A DNA stretch of 64,000 nt from JACCZX01 sp963710675. GTDB taxonomy: Bacteria > Pseudomonadota > Gammaproteobacteria > Burkholderiales > Burkholderiaceae_F. The notes beneath the pieces were generated by a model. It was not told where the DNA came from. It worked only from the letters and a program-made list of their open reading frames with translations, and did not search any database. A program made the translations under genes and the position numbers. The DNA is taken from positions 124,001 through 188,000 of the forward strand of contig CAVQBE010000021.1 of assembly GCA_963710675.1 (NCBI GenBank), read 5' to 3'. This document shows, one piece after another, positions 1 to 10,914 of this stretch (position 1 is its first letter; each line of letters begins with the position of its first letter).

Positions 1-755
1 GGGCTGCAACGCATACAGCCGATCCATCTTGACGATCTGGTTGCGTGCATCGTCGCATTGCTCGAGCGTGATCGCTGGCGCACCGGGCGTATTGCGCTCG
101 TCGGCGCGGAGCCGATCGACACTGCGCGACTATCTTGCCGCACTTGAGTCGCGCGCTGGGCCGCGCTCGGGTCCGTTTCATACGCATTCCGTACTCGTGG
201 GTCCGAGCGGCCGCATCGCTGGGCAGAAATATCGCCGGGAGCATTGCTCGATCAACGAGACGTTAACGATGCTCGAGCGCGGAAACGTGGCGGATGTTGC
301 GGACACGCAGCGAATTCTCGGTGCACCGCCGCGGCCGGTCGCGAACTTCATCCCGCGTCGTGTTGCGTCGATGGCTCGCCGCCAGGCGCAACTCAATTGG
401 TTGTTGCCTTTATTGCGGATCACTATTGCCGCGATGTGGATCGTCACCGGCATCGTTTCTGTCGCCGTTTACCCGGTTTCCGATAGCTATGCGCTCCTTG
501 CCCGGACCGGAATCACCGGAACACTTGCGACGGCTGCGCTAGTCGGTGCGGCGTCGCTGGACATTGCGTTCGGTATTGCCACGCTATTGGCGCCATCGCG
601 CTTTTCTGGTGGTCGCAGATCATGCTGATCCTCGCCTACACGCTGATCATCAGCGTTTGGCTGCCGGAGTTCTGGGCACATCCTTATGGTCCGGTGTTGA
701 AGAACCTGCCGATACTCGCAGCTTGCTGCTGCTCGCGTTCGTCGAGGAGCGCTGA
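1..755 (+). CDS. NAD-dependent epimerase (SDR) fused to a DoxX-like membrane domain, partial
   Basis: The gene is cut by the left edge, so the Rossmann N-terminus is not visible. The first codons read QPIHLDDL, typical of the C-terminal part of atypical SDR epimerases. A later frame gives RFIRIPYSWVRAAASLGRN and then a hydrophobic DoxX-like region with WLLPLLRITIAAMWI and YPVSDSYALLARTGITG. It ends at LLLAFVEER. These pieces lie in several frames, so at least three frame breaks are present between about 90 and 720. SDR-DoxX fusions are a known protacterial architecture; the substrate is unknown. The stop overlaps the ATG of the next gene (TGATG), which suggests one transcription unit. Confidence 0.75.
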
Positions 756-1221
756 TGGAATATCAGATCTGGAAATGGCTGCATATTCTGTCGTCGACAC
801 TGCTGTTCGGCACCGGGCTGGGCACCGCGTTCTTTATGTTCTTTACCAACCGCAGCGGGGACGTGCGGGCGATTGCCGTCGTGACGCGCTACGTCGTGAT
901 CGCCGACTGGCTGTTTACGGCGACGACCGTCGTATTTCAGCCGCTGTCCGGATTGATGATGATGCACCTGGCCGGGATACCGTTGACCGCGCGTTGGATA
1001 TGGGTCTCGTTCGCGCTCTACTTCGTGGCCGGGGCATGCTGGCTGCCGGTCGTGTGGATTCAGATGAAGCTGCGCAACCTCGCGCGCGAAGCGGTCCGAC
1101 AGGTGCCACAACACTGCCGAGCCAGTACTGGAAATATGAGCGCATCTGGGTGCTGCTTGGCATTCCGGCCTTTATATCGCTTGTCGTGGTCTTTTATCTG
1201 ATGGTGGCGAAGCCCTCATGA
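755..1221 (+). CDS. DUF2269 family integral membrane protein
   Basis: The predicted protein starts MEYQIWKWLHILSSTLLFG and has about four hydrophobic segments, matching DUF2269 proteins in length (about 155 residues) and in its opening motif. One frame break near 1100 separates the body from the C-terminus, which reads LPSQYWKYERIWVLLGIP and ends in VAKPS. It follows the SDR/DoxX gene with an overlapping stop and start, and its own stop overlaps the next ATG. The function is unknown; the family is often found beside SDR/DoxX fusions. Location would be the inner membrane. Confidence 0.75.
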
Positions 1222-1766
1222 TGCGCCTCAAGTCACTCGATCTGATGTCTTCCTTGACGTCGCGCTCGTGATTCTCGTTGTCCATGGCGCACTCGGTGCA
1301 TTCGACACGCTTTATTGCCACGAATGGCAGGCCAGGCTCCCAAGCAGCCATGGGCCAGCCCGCGAGCTAACCTGCATTCACTGCGATCATTTCTGTACGC
1401 CGTCATTTTCCTCGGCCTTGCCTGGTTCGAATGGCACGGCGCATTCGCGTGGCTACTCTTCGCAGTCTTCGCGATCGAGTACGCCGTGACGTTGATTGAT
1501 GCAAGTAGTGGAGGACCGCACTCGGCGCCTGTCACGCGCCGAGCGGCTCGTGCACATGATTCTCGGCGGCACCACCGGCGCTTACATGGCGCTCGTCGCG
1601 TATCACGCGTTAACGGAGTGGATCGGCGCACCGACTCGGACTGCAATTCACATATCACGGCGTCGTGTCGCTGATTCTGACTATTTACGCGGCGAGCGTG
1701 ATGATCTCTGCAGTACGCGATCTGCGGGCTTCGCGCCAATTGCTCGCGGCAGGCATACCTTCGTAG
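1218..1766 (+). CDS. Small integral membrane protein, uncharacterised
   Basis: Start at the ATG that overlaps the DUF2269 stop (ATGA). The reading is spread over all three frames: LDVALVILVVHGALGAFDTLY, then LRSFLYAVIFLGLAWFEWHG with FAWLLFAVFAIEYAVTL, then VVEDRTRRLSRAERLVHMIL, and finally YHGVVSLILTIYAASVMI ending in LLAAGIPS. Joined, they give about 180 residues with four or five transmembrane segments. The gene completes a three-gene run with the SDR/DoxX fusion and DUF2269. No named domain is recognised. At least three frame breaks are needed, so exact residues near the joins are unreliable. Confidence 0.6.
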
Positions 1767-1801
1767 CGCACGCATTTTGGACCCGCGCCGAACCGGACGA
1801 C

Positions 1802-4046
1802 TTAGATCGCGCGACGCTCCGTTTTGCTATTAGCAGCAGTAGCAAACATGATGTCATTGACTGCACCGAGCGAAAGCTCGGACTCGGCTCGAAGCGGGGC
1901 CTCCGGCTCGACTTCAGCCAGATACTGCTCAACGGCATCCTGCAGCGATGCAAGCGTCAGACCCCGTTCGCTTTGCAGTGCCGAATAGCGCGGGCGCACC
2001 GCAACTTGCCCCAGCGACGCACCGGGGACCGCGTCCACCAACCCTGCATCAAGCCCAGCGGCTTCCGCAACCATCTGCGCAAATCCCGACCAACTGACTG
2101 CGCCGTGATTGGTCAGATGCCATAACCCGCGCTCGCCGTCGATCAGTAAATTGAGCGCCGCCTGCACCAGATCGGGCACGTAGGTCGGCGACACCAGCTG
2201 ATCGTTCGCTGCACGCCAGCGCTCGCCCTCGTTGCAAAGCATGCACTGCCTGCGCAACGAAGTTATGCCGATCCCACGGACCAAAGAAAGCGGCGGTGCG
2301 AACAACCAACGCACTCGGTGCGAGCTTTAGAACGCGGCGCTCAGCTTCGAGCTTGCTGCGCCCATACGCATTCAATGGTCGCGGCTCATCGCTTTCGACG
2401 TACGGCGTTGGCTTGTCGCCATCGAACACGAGATCGCTGGAGAAACTTAAAAGCTTCACACCCCGCGTTGCGCATGCTCGCGCAAGAATCGTTGGGCCGA
2501 TCACGTTCTCGCGCCACTGTCGGGGCTCATGTTCAGCGGCATCGACGCGCACGAAGCCCGCCGTATTAATTACAGCCCATGGACGCCATCGCTCTAGTGC
2601 AGCATCGACTGAATCGCGCGATGCGATATCGAGCTCGGCGCGCGTTAGCACGTGCGCAGGCAAACCACGCACTGCGCAGAACCGCGCAAATGCGTTGCCC
2701 AACGTTCCTGTCGCTCCGGTAATCAACAACGACTGCCCCGTTGCCGGTAATGCAGCGACTTTTCCTTGCGGCGGATAACAGATCCGCACGTCGCGTTGCC
2801 ACCATCCGGCGCCGGACAGAGCAGGATGATCGGGCGTAATGCCGTGGGCCAGCTGGCGAGCCAACGTTGCCAGCGCGGTTTGTCGGGGCGTGCCGCCGCT
2901 GACATCCCATAGTCCCGCCTCATAGTGACGCTCCTCACGCGTCAGCAGACTATTCCAATCGACCGTACCAAACGTTGCCCACGCCGTAACGGCGCGAACA
3001 TCGATACCTTCGGAATGCAGCTTCTCGGCAGACTTCCATGCCTGATACAGCCAGCGCAGCTGTTCATCGCGCGTGCAACCCATGTGTACTTCAGTAATAG
3101 CCACCGGCAGCGCGTAGCGTTTGCTCGCCTCACGCAGGCGCGCTTCGAAGCCGCCGATCAGCGGCCCCAGGACACGCACGCTCTCGACGTCTGTATAGCG
3201 ATGACGCCCGTTGCCATAGCGCCGATCAGGCGGATACAAGGACAAGCGATCATCAAGAAATCTCTCGCTGGTGACGTAGCAATTGATTCCAATGATGTCA
3301 GGCGGGCATGGCTGCTCGATGAAGTCTGCGAGCTCGCTTCGGCTTGCTCCGTTATCGATCAGATATCTCCACAACGGGTGCCCCGGAATCACTCGCCCAG
3401 CCAATAGATCAAACGAAAGCCATCGCCGAACATTTTCGAAATCCGCCTGATAACGAAGGTGCGGCGGCGCCGACGTGTATCCGAGGTCGTCGGTCTGTAT
3501 GAGCCGTGCGCTGGGATTGACCTTGCGAATCTCCCTCATTGCGCGGACCGTCCCTGACATCTGATTCACAACCGCGCGTACAAAGCTTCGATCGTCGCGC
3601 CGATGCGGATACCACAAGCCGTATAGCGCACTGAAGCGCGCAGTGGTAACGGGTTCATTCACCGGCGTGTACGCGTCGATGTGCGGATAGCGCTCGGCTA
3701 CCGCACGTGCGTACTCTGCCAAACGAAGTGGGAACTGCCGGTCGAGAAGATTCGTATAGCGTGGCCCGCTGCCGTGATGCAGCAGGCCGACGATCGGTGT
3801 CAGTTGAAGCTCACGCAGGCGGTCCAGACGTTTGTCGCTCCAGTCCCAGTCGTACTTCCCGGATGCCAAGGGCGCGGTGCGCTCCCATAACAACGGAAAG
3901 CGCAGACATCTGATACCCAATTCGGCCAGACGATCAAGATCGTCGAGCCGATGTGCAAACCCGGTGAGCTCTAGTTGATCGCGGTATCGATCCCCGAGAC
4001 GATTAACAGTGCACTCGGGACCGGCCCATAGCTGAAGCGAAGCCAT
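1802..4046 (-). CDS. GH1-like glycosidase fused to RmlD-like sugar-nucleotide reductase
   Basis: About 748 residues. Residues 1-390 form a GH1-type TIM barrel: YTPVNEPVTTARFS carries the Asn-Glu acid/base and ITEVHMGC the likely nucleophile Glu. From about residue 430 an extended SDR domain of the RmlD type follows, with the nucleotide-binding LLITGATGTLGNAFA and the catalytic-type YGRSKLEAE. A single surplus G in a GGG run near 2233 breaks the frame; beyond it the protein continues with GERWRAANDQLVSPTYVPDL to the stop. The gene lies 56 bases downstream of the glycosyltransferase on the same strand, probably in one operon. The glycosidase substrate is unknown. Such fusions occur in other Burkholderiales; their role has not been established as far as I know. 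Confidence 0.8.
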
Positions 4047-4102
4047 TGCGTGGAAAAGCGGCGAGGTGAAAGCAGGCGAACCGCGCTGCTTTCATCAACA
4101 CC

Positions 4103-5451
4103 TTATTGTGCAGCGACTGAAGGCATCATCGCCTCATTGGTTGCTCGGGCGGTCAACCTGTCGACCGGTTGAAGGCGAACCGTTTCGGCATTGCGCGCCG
4201 TAGCAGGACGTTGCACGCGTTCGGCGTCGACGACCGCGGGCGCACGTTCCTGAGCCTGCAACATCGCTTCGATTTCTCGATGGATATCGCGTGCGGTACG
4301 GTCCCAGGTACAACGGCTAACATGACCGCGCATGCGTCCAAGACGCAGTTCACGCTCAGCAGCGGTTTCAGCGAGGCTGTGCGCGCACGCAGCGATGAAT
4401 TCTTCGGCCGTGTCTGCGACCGAAACGCAGTCGCCGTACAGACCTACTACATCATGAATCGGCGTGCTGACGATCGGCTTTTCCCCGGCCATGTATTCAA
4501 GCGTTTTCGTCGGGCTTATGAAGCGCGTCGACTCGTTGCGCGCGAAGGGCAGCAGGCAAACGTCCCATTCAGCGACCAGGTGCGGCAGCACTTCGTACGG
4601 TTGCATGCCCAGCCAGTGAACATTGGCGCGCTGGGGTAGTGAAGCCGGATCGATCTTCACTATCGGGCCTGCGATCACCAACTGCCAGTTTGGGGCAGCG
4701 TCCGCAACAGCGGTTATCAACTCGGCGTCAAAGCGTTCATCGATGACGCCAAAAAAGCCGAGGCGTGGATGAGCGATAGAAGCGTGTAAGCGCTCTGCGT
4801 CTTCTCTAAAGGGGCTCCACTTGCGATCGTCGACTGCAAGGTCGACACGACAGGCATCGTGACGTGCGGTGAGCTCACGCCGCGCGAAGAGCCATTAGAC
4901 GAGGAAGACTCGCGCGGCGAAAAGTGCTCGGCATCCACGGCGCTTGGGAAGCAATGAACATTCTTGTGCAGTTGTCGTTTGGCTTCGTACAGGCTAGGCC
5001 CGCCCGTTAACACAAGCTGCGCACGCTTTAGAAGCGCCTTTTCCCTTTGAATCATCTGCCGGGGCGCATTCTTGAACGCCGACAGCTCGTCCATGCAGTC
5101 ATAAATCACCGCTTGCGGTGTCAGCTCCGCCAACAGCGGCAATGCCATCGGCGTGTAGAACCAGACGCAATAATCGTCGATTGAAAAGTCATTCAGATAT
5201 TCAGCAAGCAGATGCTTCAGTTCGGGCAACTGGTCATCATGAAACCCGACCGCGTCAACGGTCGTATGCGGTCGCAGAACTTCTACATTCGCGCAAGGCG
5301 CTAACCGCTGCAGGAAAGGTGTTTGGTTGCCGCGAACGGGCTCTTCGAAAAACAAGACTCGATAATGCTTCGCCAAGCGAGAAAGCAGGTGTTGAGGGCG
5401 CTGATAAACAAAATCCCAGCGTAAGTGAGAAAAAACGAGCAGCGTTTGCAT
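4103..5451 (-). CDS. Glycosyltransferase, GT4-like
   Basis: The start chosen is the ATG at 5451 (MQTLLVFSHLRWDFVYQRPQ), preceded by an AGAGG ribosome site; longer upstream reading lacks family features. The N-terminal Rossmann half includes VIYDCMDELSAF. The C-terminal half has the donor-site signature PTKTLEYMAGEKPIVST, typical of retaining GT4-fold enzymes. A frame break lies around 4870-4900, where FARRELTARHDACRV must be joined to the preceding Ser-rich stretch. It is divergent from glf across 125 bases and upstream of the GH1-RmlD gene. The context suggests it transfers a sugar, perhaps galactofuranose or a deoxyhexose, to a cell-surface glycan; acceptor and donor are inference. Confidence 0.8.
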
Positions 5452-5576
5452 GAGACCTCTTGAAATCTGAACATCGAACAGGCGTTGCCGCCGCTTCGAT
5501 GAGACTCGCAAGCCAGCGCGCAGGCCATTTAAGCAAGCCCCATACCCATCCGCACCGTGTCGGATTAACGTGACTC

Positions 5577-6839
5577 GTGCCAGTTCGGGCAGGCGCGATG
5601 CTTGCACTAAGCGCGGGCATGAAACCAGACAGTTTTCGAACAGCTTCAACTAATGCGAACACTTTCAGTGGCGTTGATTACCTGATCGTCGGTGCAGGCT
5701 TCGCGGGAAGCGTATTGGCCGAACGCCTTGCGCACGCACTCGATCTGCGCGTACTGGTCGTCGAACGGCGTCCGCATATCGGTGGCAATGCCTACGATCG
5801 GCACGACGATGCGGGAGTGTTGATTCACCCGTATGGCCCCCATATCTTTCATACCAATTCCGCCGACGTATTCGACTATCTGTCGCGGTACACACAATGG
5901 CGGCCCTATCAGCACCGGGTGCTCGCCAGTGTCGATGGACAACTGGTCCCCATTCCGATCAACCTCGATACCGTCAACAGCCTGTATGGGCTGAAACTGA
6001 GCACGTTCGAGATGGAGCAGTTCCTCGAATCCGTCGCGGAGAAAGTCGACAGCGTCAAGACATCGGAAGATGTCGTCGTTAGCAAGGTCGGCCGCGATCT
6101 CTATAACAAATTCTTTCGCGGCTACACACGCAAGCAGTGGGGAATGGATCCTTCGGAGCTGGACGCGAGCGTCACCGCGCGCGTGCCCACGCGCACCAAC
6201 CGCGATGATCGCTATTTCACCGATACGTTCCAGGCAATGCCTTTGCACGGTTACACGCGAATGTTCGAGTCGATGTTGAATCACCCGAACATCAAAGTGA
6301 TGCTGAATACCGACTATCGCGAAATCGTCAATCTGATTCCGTGGAAGCACATGATTTACACGGGGCCAGTGGACGCCTTCTTCGATTACAAGTTCGGCAA
6401 GCTGCCGTATCGCAGTTTGCAGTTTGAACACGTCACGCTGCCGGTCGAGCGATTTCAGTCAGTAGGTACGGTCAACTATCCGAACGACTACGCCTACACG
6501 CGCATCAGCGAGTTCAAGCACATTACCGGGCAAACCAACCCGTGCACATCAGTCGTCTATGAATATCCGCGCGCAGACGGCGATCCCTACTACCCGGTGC
6601 CGACTCGCGAGAACGCAGCGCTTTATAAACGCTACGAGGCCGAAGCAGACGCGCAAACCGATGTCACGTTCGTCGGACGGCTGGCAACCTACAAGTACTA
6701 CAACATGGATCAGGTTGTCGCTCAGGCGTTGACGGCCTTCAAGCGCTTGCGCGAGCGCCATGAGCGGCAGCAAACGCAGGAAATCTCGCTGCTGACACGT
6801 CGTACTGCAAAAGCGACTGCAGCGCTGGACGATGCGTAG
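5577..6839 (+). CDS. glf: UDP-galactopyranose mutase
   Basis: Interconverts UDP-galactopyranose and UDP-galactofuranose with reduced FAD. The FAD-binding motif YLIVGAGFAGSVLAERLA begins about residue 33. Typical mutase segments follow: GPHIFHTN, FRGYTRKQWG and the C-terminal FVGRLATYKYYNMDQVVAQAL. The frame is intact at 420 residues, slightly longer than usual, so the start may be the ATG at 5619 (MKPDSF) or 5598; no strong ribosome site decides between them. The gene is divergent from the glycosyltransferase and converges on galK, with only five bases between stops. With galK and galT beside it, a route from free galactose to UDP-galactofuranose is encoded here. Confidence 0.93.
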   Translation: MPVRAGAMLALSAGMKPDSFRTASTNANTFSGVDYLIVGAGFAGSVLAERLAHALDLRVLVVERRPHIGGNAYDRHDDAGVLIHPYGPHIFHTNSADVFDYLSRYTQWRPYQHRVLASVDGQLVPIPINLDTVNSLYGLKLSTFEMEQFLESVAEKVDSVKTSEDVVVSKVGRDLYNKFFRGYTRKQWGMDPSELDASVTARVPTRTNRDDRYFTDTFQAMPLHGYTRMFESMLNHPNIKVMLNTDYREIVNLIPWKHMIYTGPVDAFFDYKFGKLPYRSLQFEHVTLPVERFQSVGTVNYPNDYAYTRISEFKHITGQTNPCTSVVYEYPRADGDPYYPVPTRENAALYKRYEAEADAQTDVTFVGRLATYKYYNMDQVVAQALTAFKRLRERHERQQTQEISLLTRRTAKATAALDDA

Positions 6840-6844
6840 CGCAG

Positions 6845-7919
6845 TTAGGGTGGAGGCACCAGGATTGCACCGCTGAAGCCATCGTTCGCGTAGTCGTTGA
6901 GCACTCGACTCCCGATTTGCGAAATGTCCGATGACCGGCAGAGCGCAACACAGGCACCGCCAAATCCCGCCCCTGTCAGCCGCGCTCCATAGACTTGCGA
7001 ATCGGTCTGCAGCAACGCGACCAAACGATCAAGCGCAGGCACCGACACATCGAAATCATCTCGCAAGCTCGCGTGCGATGCATTCATCAACGCGCCGAAC
7101 TCGACGGCGTCCGCGCATTCGACAGCTTGCAGTACACGATCGTTTTCAGTGACGACGTGGCGCGCACGGTTGCGTAACGGCTGATCGAGCTTATCCAGCT
7201 TCGACAATTCGTCGATGCCGATGTCTCGCAGCGCTCTGCACACCGAGCCGTCTCGCCGCTTCTTCGCATTCGGCCCGCCGCTGATTAAACGCACTGGTCG
7301 CCAGCGCGCGCTTGATTCCCGAATCGATCACCAGCACTGCGGACTGTGGCGGCAGCGGCACCAGACGTCGCTGCAGGGTTCGCGTATCAAGAAACAGCGC
7401 TTGCTCGGTATTGGCCAAGCTGGCCGCCATCTGATCCATGATTCCGCAACGCACGCCGGCATGCAGCACTTCAGCGCGTTGCGCAATCTGCGCCAGCCGG
7501 ACATCATCGAGCGGCAATTGCAGCAGGGCTCGCAATGCGCGCAACATCGCCACCTCGAGCGCGGCACTTGAAGACAGTCCCACGCCCATCGGAACATTCG
7601 ATGACAGATGAATATCGAGCGGCGGCACATCGAATCCTTCGGCACGTGCCTCGAAAACGCAACCGTATAGATACGCCGCAAAACCGTTGGATGGAGGCGC
7701 ATCCCAATTGAAAGTCGCGGTGAGATCGAGATTTGCCGCATACGCCGCGAAGCGATCGGTGCCGCTGCGGCGTAACGCAACGCGGGTTTGCTGCGGAATC
7801 GCGATCGGCAGCACGTAACCGTCGTTGTAGTCGGTGTGCTCGCCGAGCAGGTTGACGCGGCCTGGCGCACTCTCGATCGCCTGCGGCGCACCACCGAATA
7901 CTGCTTCGAAAGACTTCAC
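6845..7919 (-). CDS. galK: Galactokinase
   Basis: GHMP kinase that phosphorylates galactose to galactose 1-phosphate. The galactokinase signature GRVNLLGEHTDYNDGYVLP lies near residue 20, the GHMP ATP motif PMGVGLSSSAALEVA near residue 110, and the C-terminal GARLTGAGFGGACVALC closes the fold. One surplus base at 7237 splits the gene: removing it joins RRLGV to RALRDIGIDELSKLD. The start is a GTG at 7919 that overlaps the galT stop (GTGA), so the two are translationally coupled. About 357 residues after correction, normal for the family. Confidence 0.92.
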
Positions 7920-9008
7920 TGCAAGATGACTTCCACCTGCTGCAACTCGCGCGCCTTGTCTTCAGGCAGCGCATCCATCGCGAAAAAGCCGGCGGCGATC
8001 TCAGTGCCCGCCAGATACTTCAGCCGGTCGCGCGTACGGTACGGCGGAAAAAACTGTGCGTGCAGATGCGACTGCGGATATCGCTTGCCATCGGTGGGTG
8101 CCTGATACCAGGCCATCACATAGGGAAAAGGTCGCTGCCAAAGACCGTCGTATTTCATCAGAACGGTCTTGAGCGCGCGCGCGACGATCGACACGCTGCT
8201 CAGTCGACAAAGCAGTGAAATCCTGTACCGGCTGCACTGGCGCAACCCACACTTCATATGGATAACGCGCGCACACCGGCACGAAGGCGACCGCATGCGA
8301 GCCTTCGTAGAGCATGCGGCTGCCGGCGGTGCGTTCAGCTTCGATCAGTGTCTGCAGCACGCCGCGGCCGGATTTGACGTAATGCTCAGTCGCCAGTTCG
8401 TGCATGCGCGCCGGCACCGGCGGCACAACCGGATACGCATAAATCTGCCCATGCGGATGATGCAACGTGACGCCGACCTCGGCGCCGCGATTCTCGAAGG
8501 GCAGGATGTAGTTGACGTCAGCCCGTTGCCCAAGAACATCGGTACGGTCGGCGAGCACTTCCAGCAACAGTTCGATATGTGCAAGCGGCTTTGCACTCAG
8601 CGGTACCTGATCTCTTCCGAAAACCACGACTTCACAATGCCCCGATGCAGGAGCGGTCGGCACAATCAACTCGGGTACCGATCCCACCGCGGGCCCTGCT
8701 GACGTCAGCGAAGGAAAGCGGTTATCGAACACAGCGATTTCCCAATCGCCATCTGGAACCTCGGTCGGCTGCGCCGCATCGACTGTTACCGCCAGCGGGT
8801 CGTACTGCGGTGGAGGCAAGAAAGTTCGATCCTGCCGATACGCCGCGTACGTCACCCACTCGCCGCGCAGCGGATGCCAGCGCAGATGCGGACTCCCCTT
8901 CAGCGGCTCGGCAAACGGACTGGGCGCTGTTATGTCGTCGGGCAGCGGACGATTGGCGTAGAGCGTCAAGCCTCGTCCATCGGGCTTGACCAGCTGCACA
9001 CGATGCAC
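7916..9008 (-). CDS. galT: Galactose-1-phosphate uridylyltransferase
   Basis: Leloir pathway enzyme exchanging UMP between UDP-glucose and galactose 1-phosphate. The active-site motif HHPHGQIYAYP is clear, and SHLHAQFFPPYR near the C-terminus supplies further family histidines. The likely start is a GTG at 9008 overlapping the TAG of the GH2 gene; the next GTG at 8999 is possible. A frame break near 8180, explained by one surplus base, joins ALSTEQ to VSIVARALKTVLMKYDG. The stop overlaps the galK start. No galE is seen in the window. Confidence 0.92.
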
Positions 9009-10792
9009 TACACGACTCCGCGTACGTGCGTGGGCGAAGCTGACGTTGCCTCGGCGATCAACTCCAACGGAATTTTTGGCGTCCGATCGGCATACAACAG
9101 TCCATTGGCTTCCTGGAACGTATCGGTGAATTGCGTGTAGCAAAAACCGCTGAAGAGCGCCGTGTGAATCACGGTATGCAACAGCTCGTTGAACAGTTCA
9201 ATGAACTCGGCTTCGCTGTTGACCATCGTGTAGCCCCACGTTTTCTCGCCGTTCGTTTTGCCGTCGGCAGAAAATGCCACACCGCCAAATTCAGTCAGCA
9301 TGATCGGTTGGCCGCGATGCGGATACCCATCGAGCGTCAGGATTCGGCCGCCGGGGCGGCGACGATCGAAAAGCTGCTCCGGCTTGATCTCCGGGCCATA
9401 GCGCTGCCGTATGTGCTCGCTGTTTGCGTCGTAGTCATGGATGCCGATGATGTCGGTCGCGCTGCTCTCCCAGCCATCGTTGCCAATCACCGGGCGCGTT
9501 GAATCAAGCGTTCGGGTCAGGTGGTAAAGCGCCTCGACCGCGTGCCGATGTGAATGCTTCGCCGTCAAGTCGGGCACGCCCCACGATTCGTTAAATGGCA
9601 CCCAAACGAAAACGCAGGGGTGACTGTAGTCGCGCTCGATCGCTTCGCTCCATTCACGCACGGTGCGCTTGATCGCCGTGCGCGTAAAGCGATAAGCCGA
9701 CGGCATTTCCTCCCATACCAACAATCCCAGCTTGTCGGCCCAGTAGAGGTAGCGCGGATCTTCGATCTTCTGATGCTTTCGCACGCCGTTGAAACCCATC
9801 GCCTTCGCCAGCTCGACGTCTTTTCTCAGCGCCTCGTCGCTCGGTGCCGCAAGCAGCGTGTCGGGCCAATAACCCTGATCGAGCACCATGCGCAGCATGT
9901 ACGGCCGGCTGTTCAGCATGAAGCGATCACGCAGGATGTGGACCGACCGCAGCGCGGTGTACGACTCGAACTCATCGATCACTTCGCCGTTGCGCAACAG
10001 GCGCACCTTCGCATCGAGCAGCGTCGGACGCTCGGGACTCCATAGCAACTCGTTGCGAAAATCGTCGATACCGGGATCTGAAAGCACGATCATTCGATCG
10101 ACTTCGCGATTGACGACGAGATAGCGGTCCTTCGCGAGCATTCGCTCGCCGTGGCACAAAACAATTTCGACCGCGAGGTCGTCCGATGGATCACCGGTCA
10201 CACGCGCCTCGAATTGCAGCGCATACGATTCGAGGTGAGGCGTCCAGCGAATCTTCTCGACATAGGTCCGCGCCACTCGCTCGAGCCATACCGTCTGCCA
10301 AATACCGGTGGTGCGTGGGTACCAGATCGAATGCGGTTCGAGCTGCCAATCCTGCTTGCCGCGTGGCTTCGTCAGATCGTGCGGGTCGTCTTCGACATAC
10401 ACCGTCACGGTTTGCTTTGCCGACTTCTCGTCGAGCAAGTCGGTGATGTCGGCCCAAAACGGCGTGTGTCCGCCCTCGTGCGTTATGGCCAGCCGCCCAT
10501 TGACCCACACGCGCGCGGCATAGTCGACCGCGCCGAAGCGCAGGATCACGCGCTCGTCGGCAAGCGACAGATCGAAGTCGCGTTCGTACCAGCATGCGCG
10601 ATGAAATCCGCGATCACCGATACCGCTAGCCTTCGACTCAGGAGGAAACGGCACGACGATCTGCATCGGCCACTCGGTGATGTCGGAAGGAAGTGAAAAC
10701 TCCCGGTCATCGTCATACCGAAAACGCCAGACGCCGTTGAGCGATGTCCACTGCGAGCGGCGCAGCTGCGGCCGCGGGTAAGCAAAATCCAA
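9008..10792 (-). CDS. Glycoside hydrolase family 2 (beta-galactosidase/beta-glucuronidase type)
   Basis: An intact 594-residue protein with GH2 domain order: a jelly-roll sugar-binding domain (residues about 1-165, with FRYDDDREFSLP and WYERDF), an immunoglobulin-like domain, and a TIM barrel from about residue 275. The acid/base motif FNESWGV and the nucleophile motif MLTEFGG are both present. No signal peptide is seen, so it is probably cytoplasmic. It is the first gene of a GH2-galT-galK run in which each stop overlaps the next start, which favours a beta-galactoside as substrate. Related GH2 enzymes also include beta-glucuronidases and beta-mannosidases, so the sugar is inference. Confidence 0.88.
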   Translation of the reverse strand: MDFAYPRPQLRRSQWTSLNGVWRFRYDDDREFSLPSDITEWPMQIVVPFPPESKASGIGDRGFHRACWYERDFDLSLADERVILRFGAVDYAARVWVNGRLAITHEGGHTPFWADITDLLDEKSAKQTVTVYVEDDPHDLTKPRGKQDWQLEPHSIWYPRTTGIWQTVWLERVARTYVEKIRWTPHLESYALQFEARVTGDPSDDLAVEIVLCHGERMLAKDRYLVVNREVDRMIVLSDPGIDDFRNELLWSPERPTLLDAKVRLLRNGEVIDEFESYTALRSVHILRDRFMLNSRPYMLRMVLDQGYWPDTLLAAPSDEALRKDVELAKAMGFNGVRKHQKIEDPRYLYWADKLGLLVWEEMPSAYRFTRTAIKRTVREWSEAIERDYSHPCVFVWVPFNESWGVPDLTAKHSHRHAVEALYHLTRTLDSTRPVIGNDGWESSATDIIGIHDYDANSEHIRQRYGPEIKPEQLFDRRRPGGRILTLDGYPHRGQPIMLTEFGGVAFSADGKTNGEKTWGYTMVNSEAEFIELFNELLHTVIHTALFSGFCYTQFTDTFQEANGLLYADRTPKIPLELIAEATSASPTHVRGVV

Positions 10793-10914
10793 AACAACTC
10801 CTTGCTACATCGTCGACAGTGAATGCGGCGCAAGATAAGCGTTTGCCGGTGAACCGGCCTATCGGTTAATGCCCGCAACCCCACCTTAATTCTTGCATTG
10901 AGTAACGCCGAAGG

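Noticed and set aside
5646..6431. A 261-codon minus-strand open frame across glf
   Set aside because: glf on the plus strand has full family motifs; the reverse reading has none.
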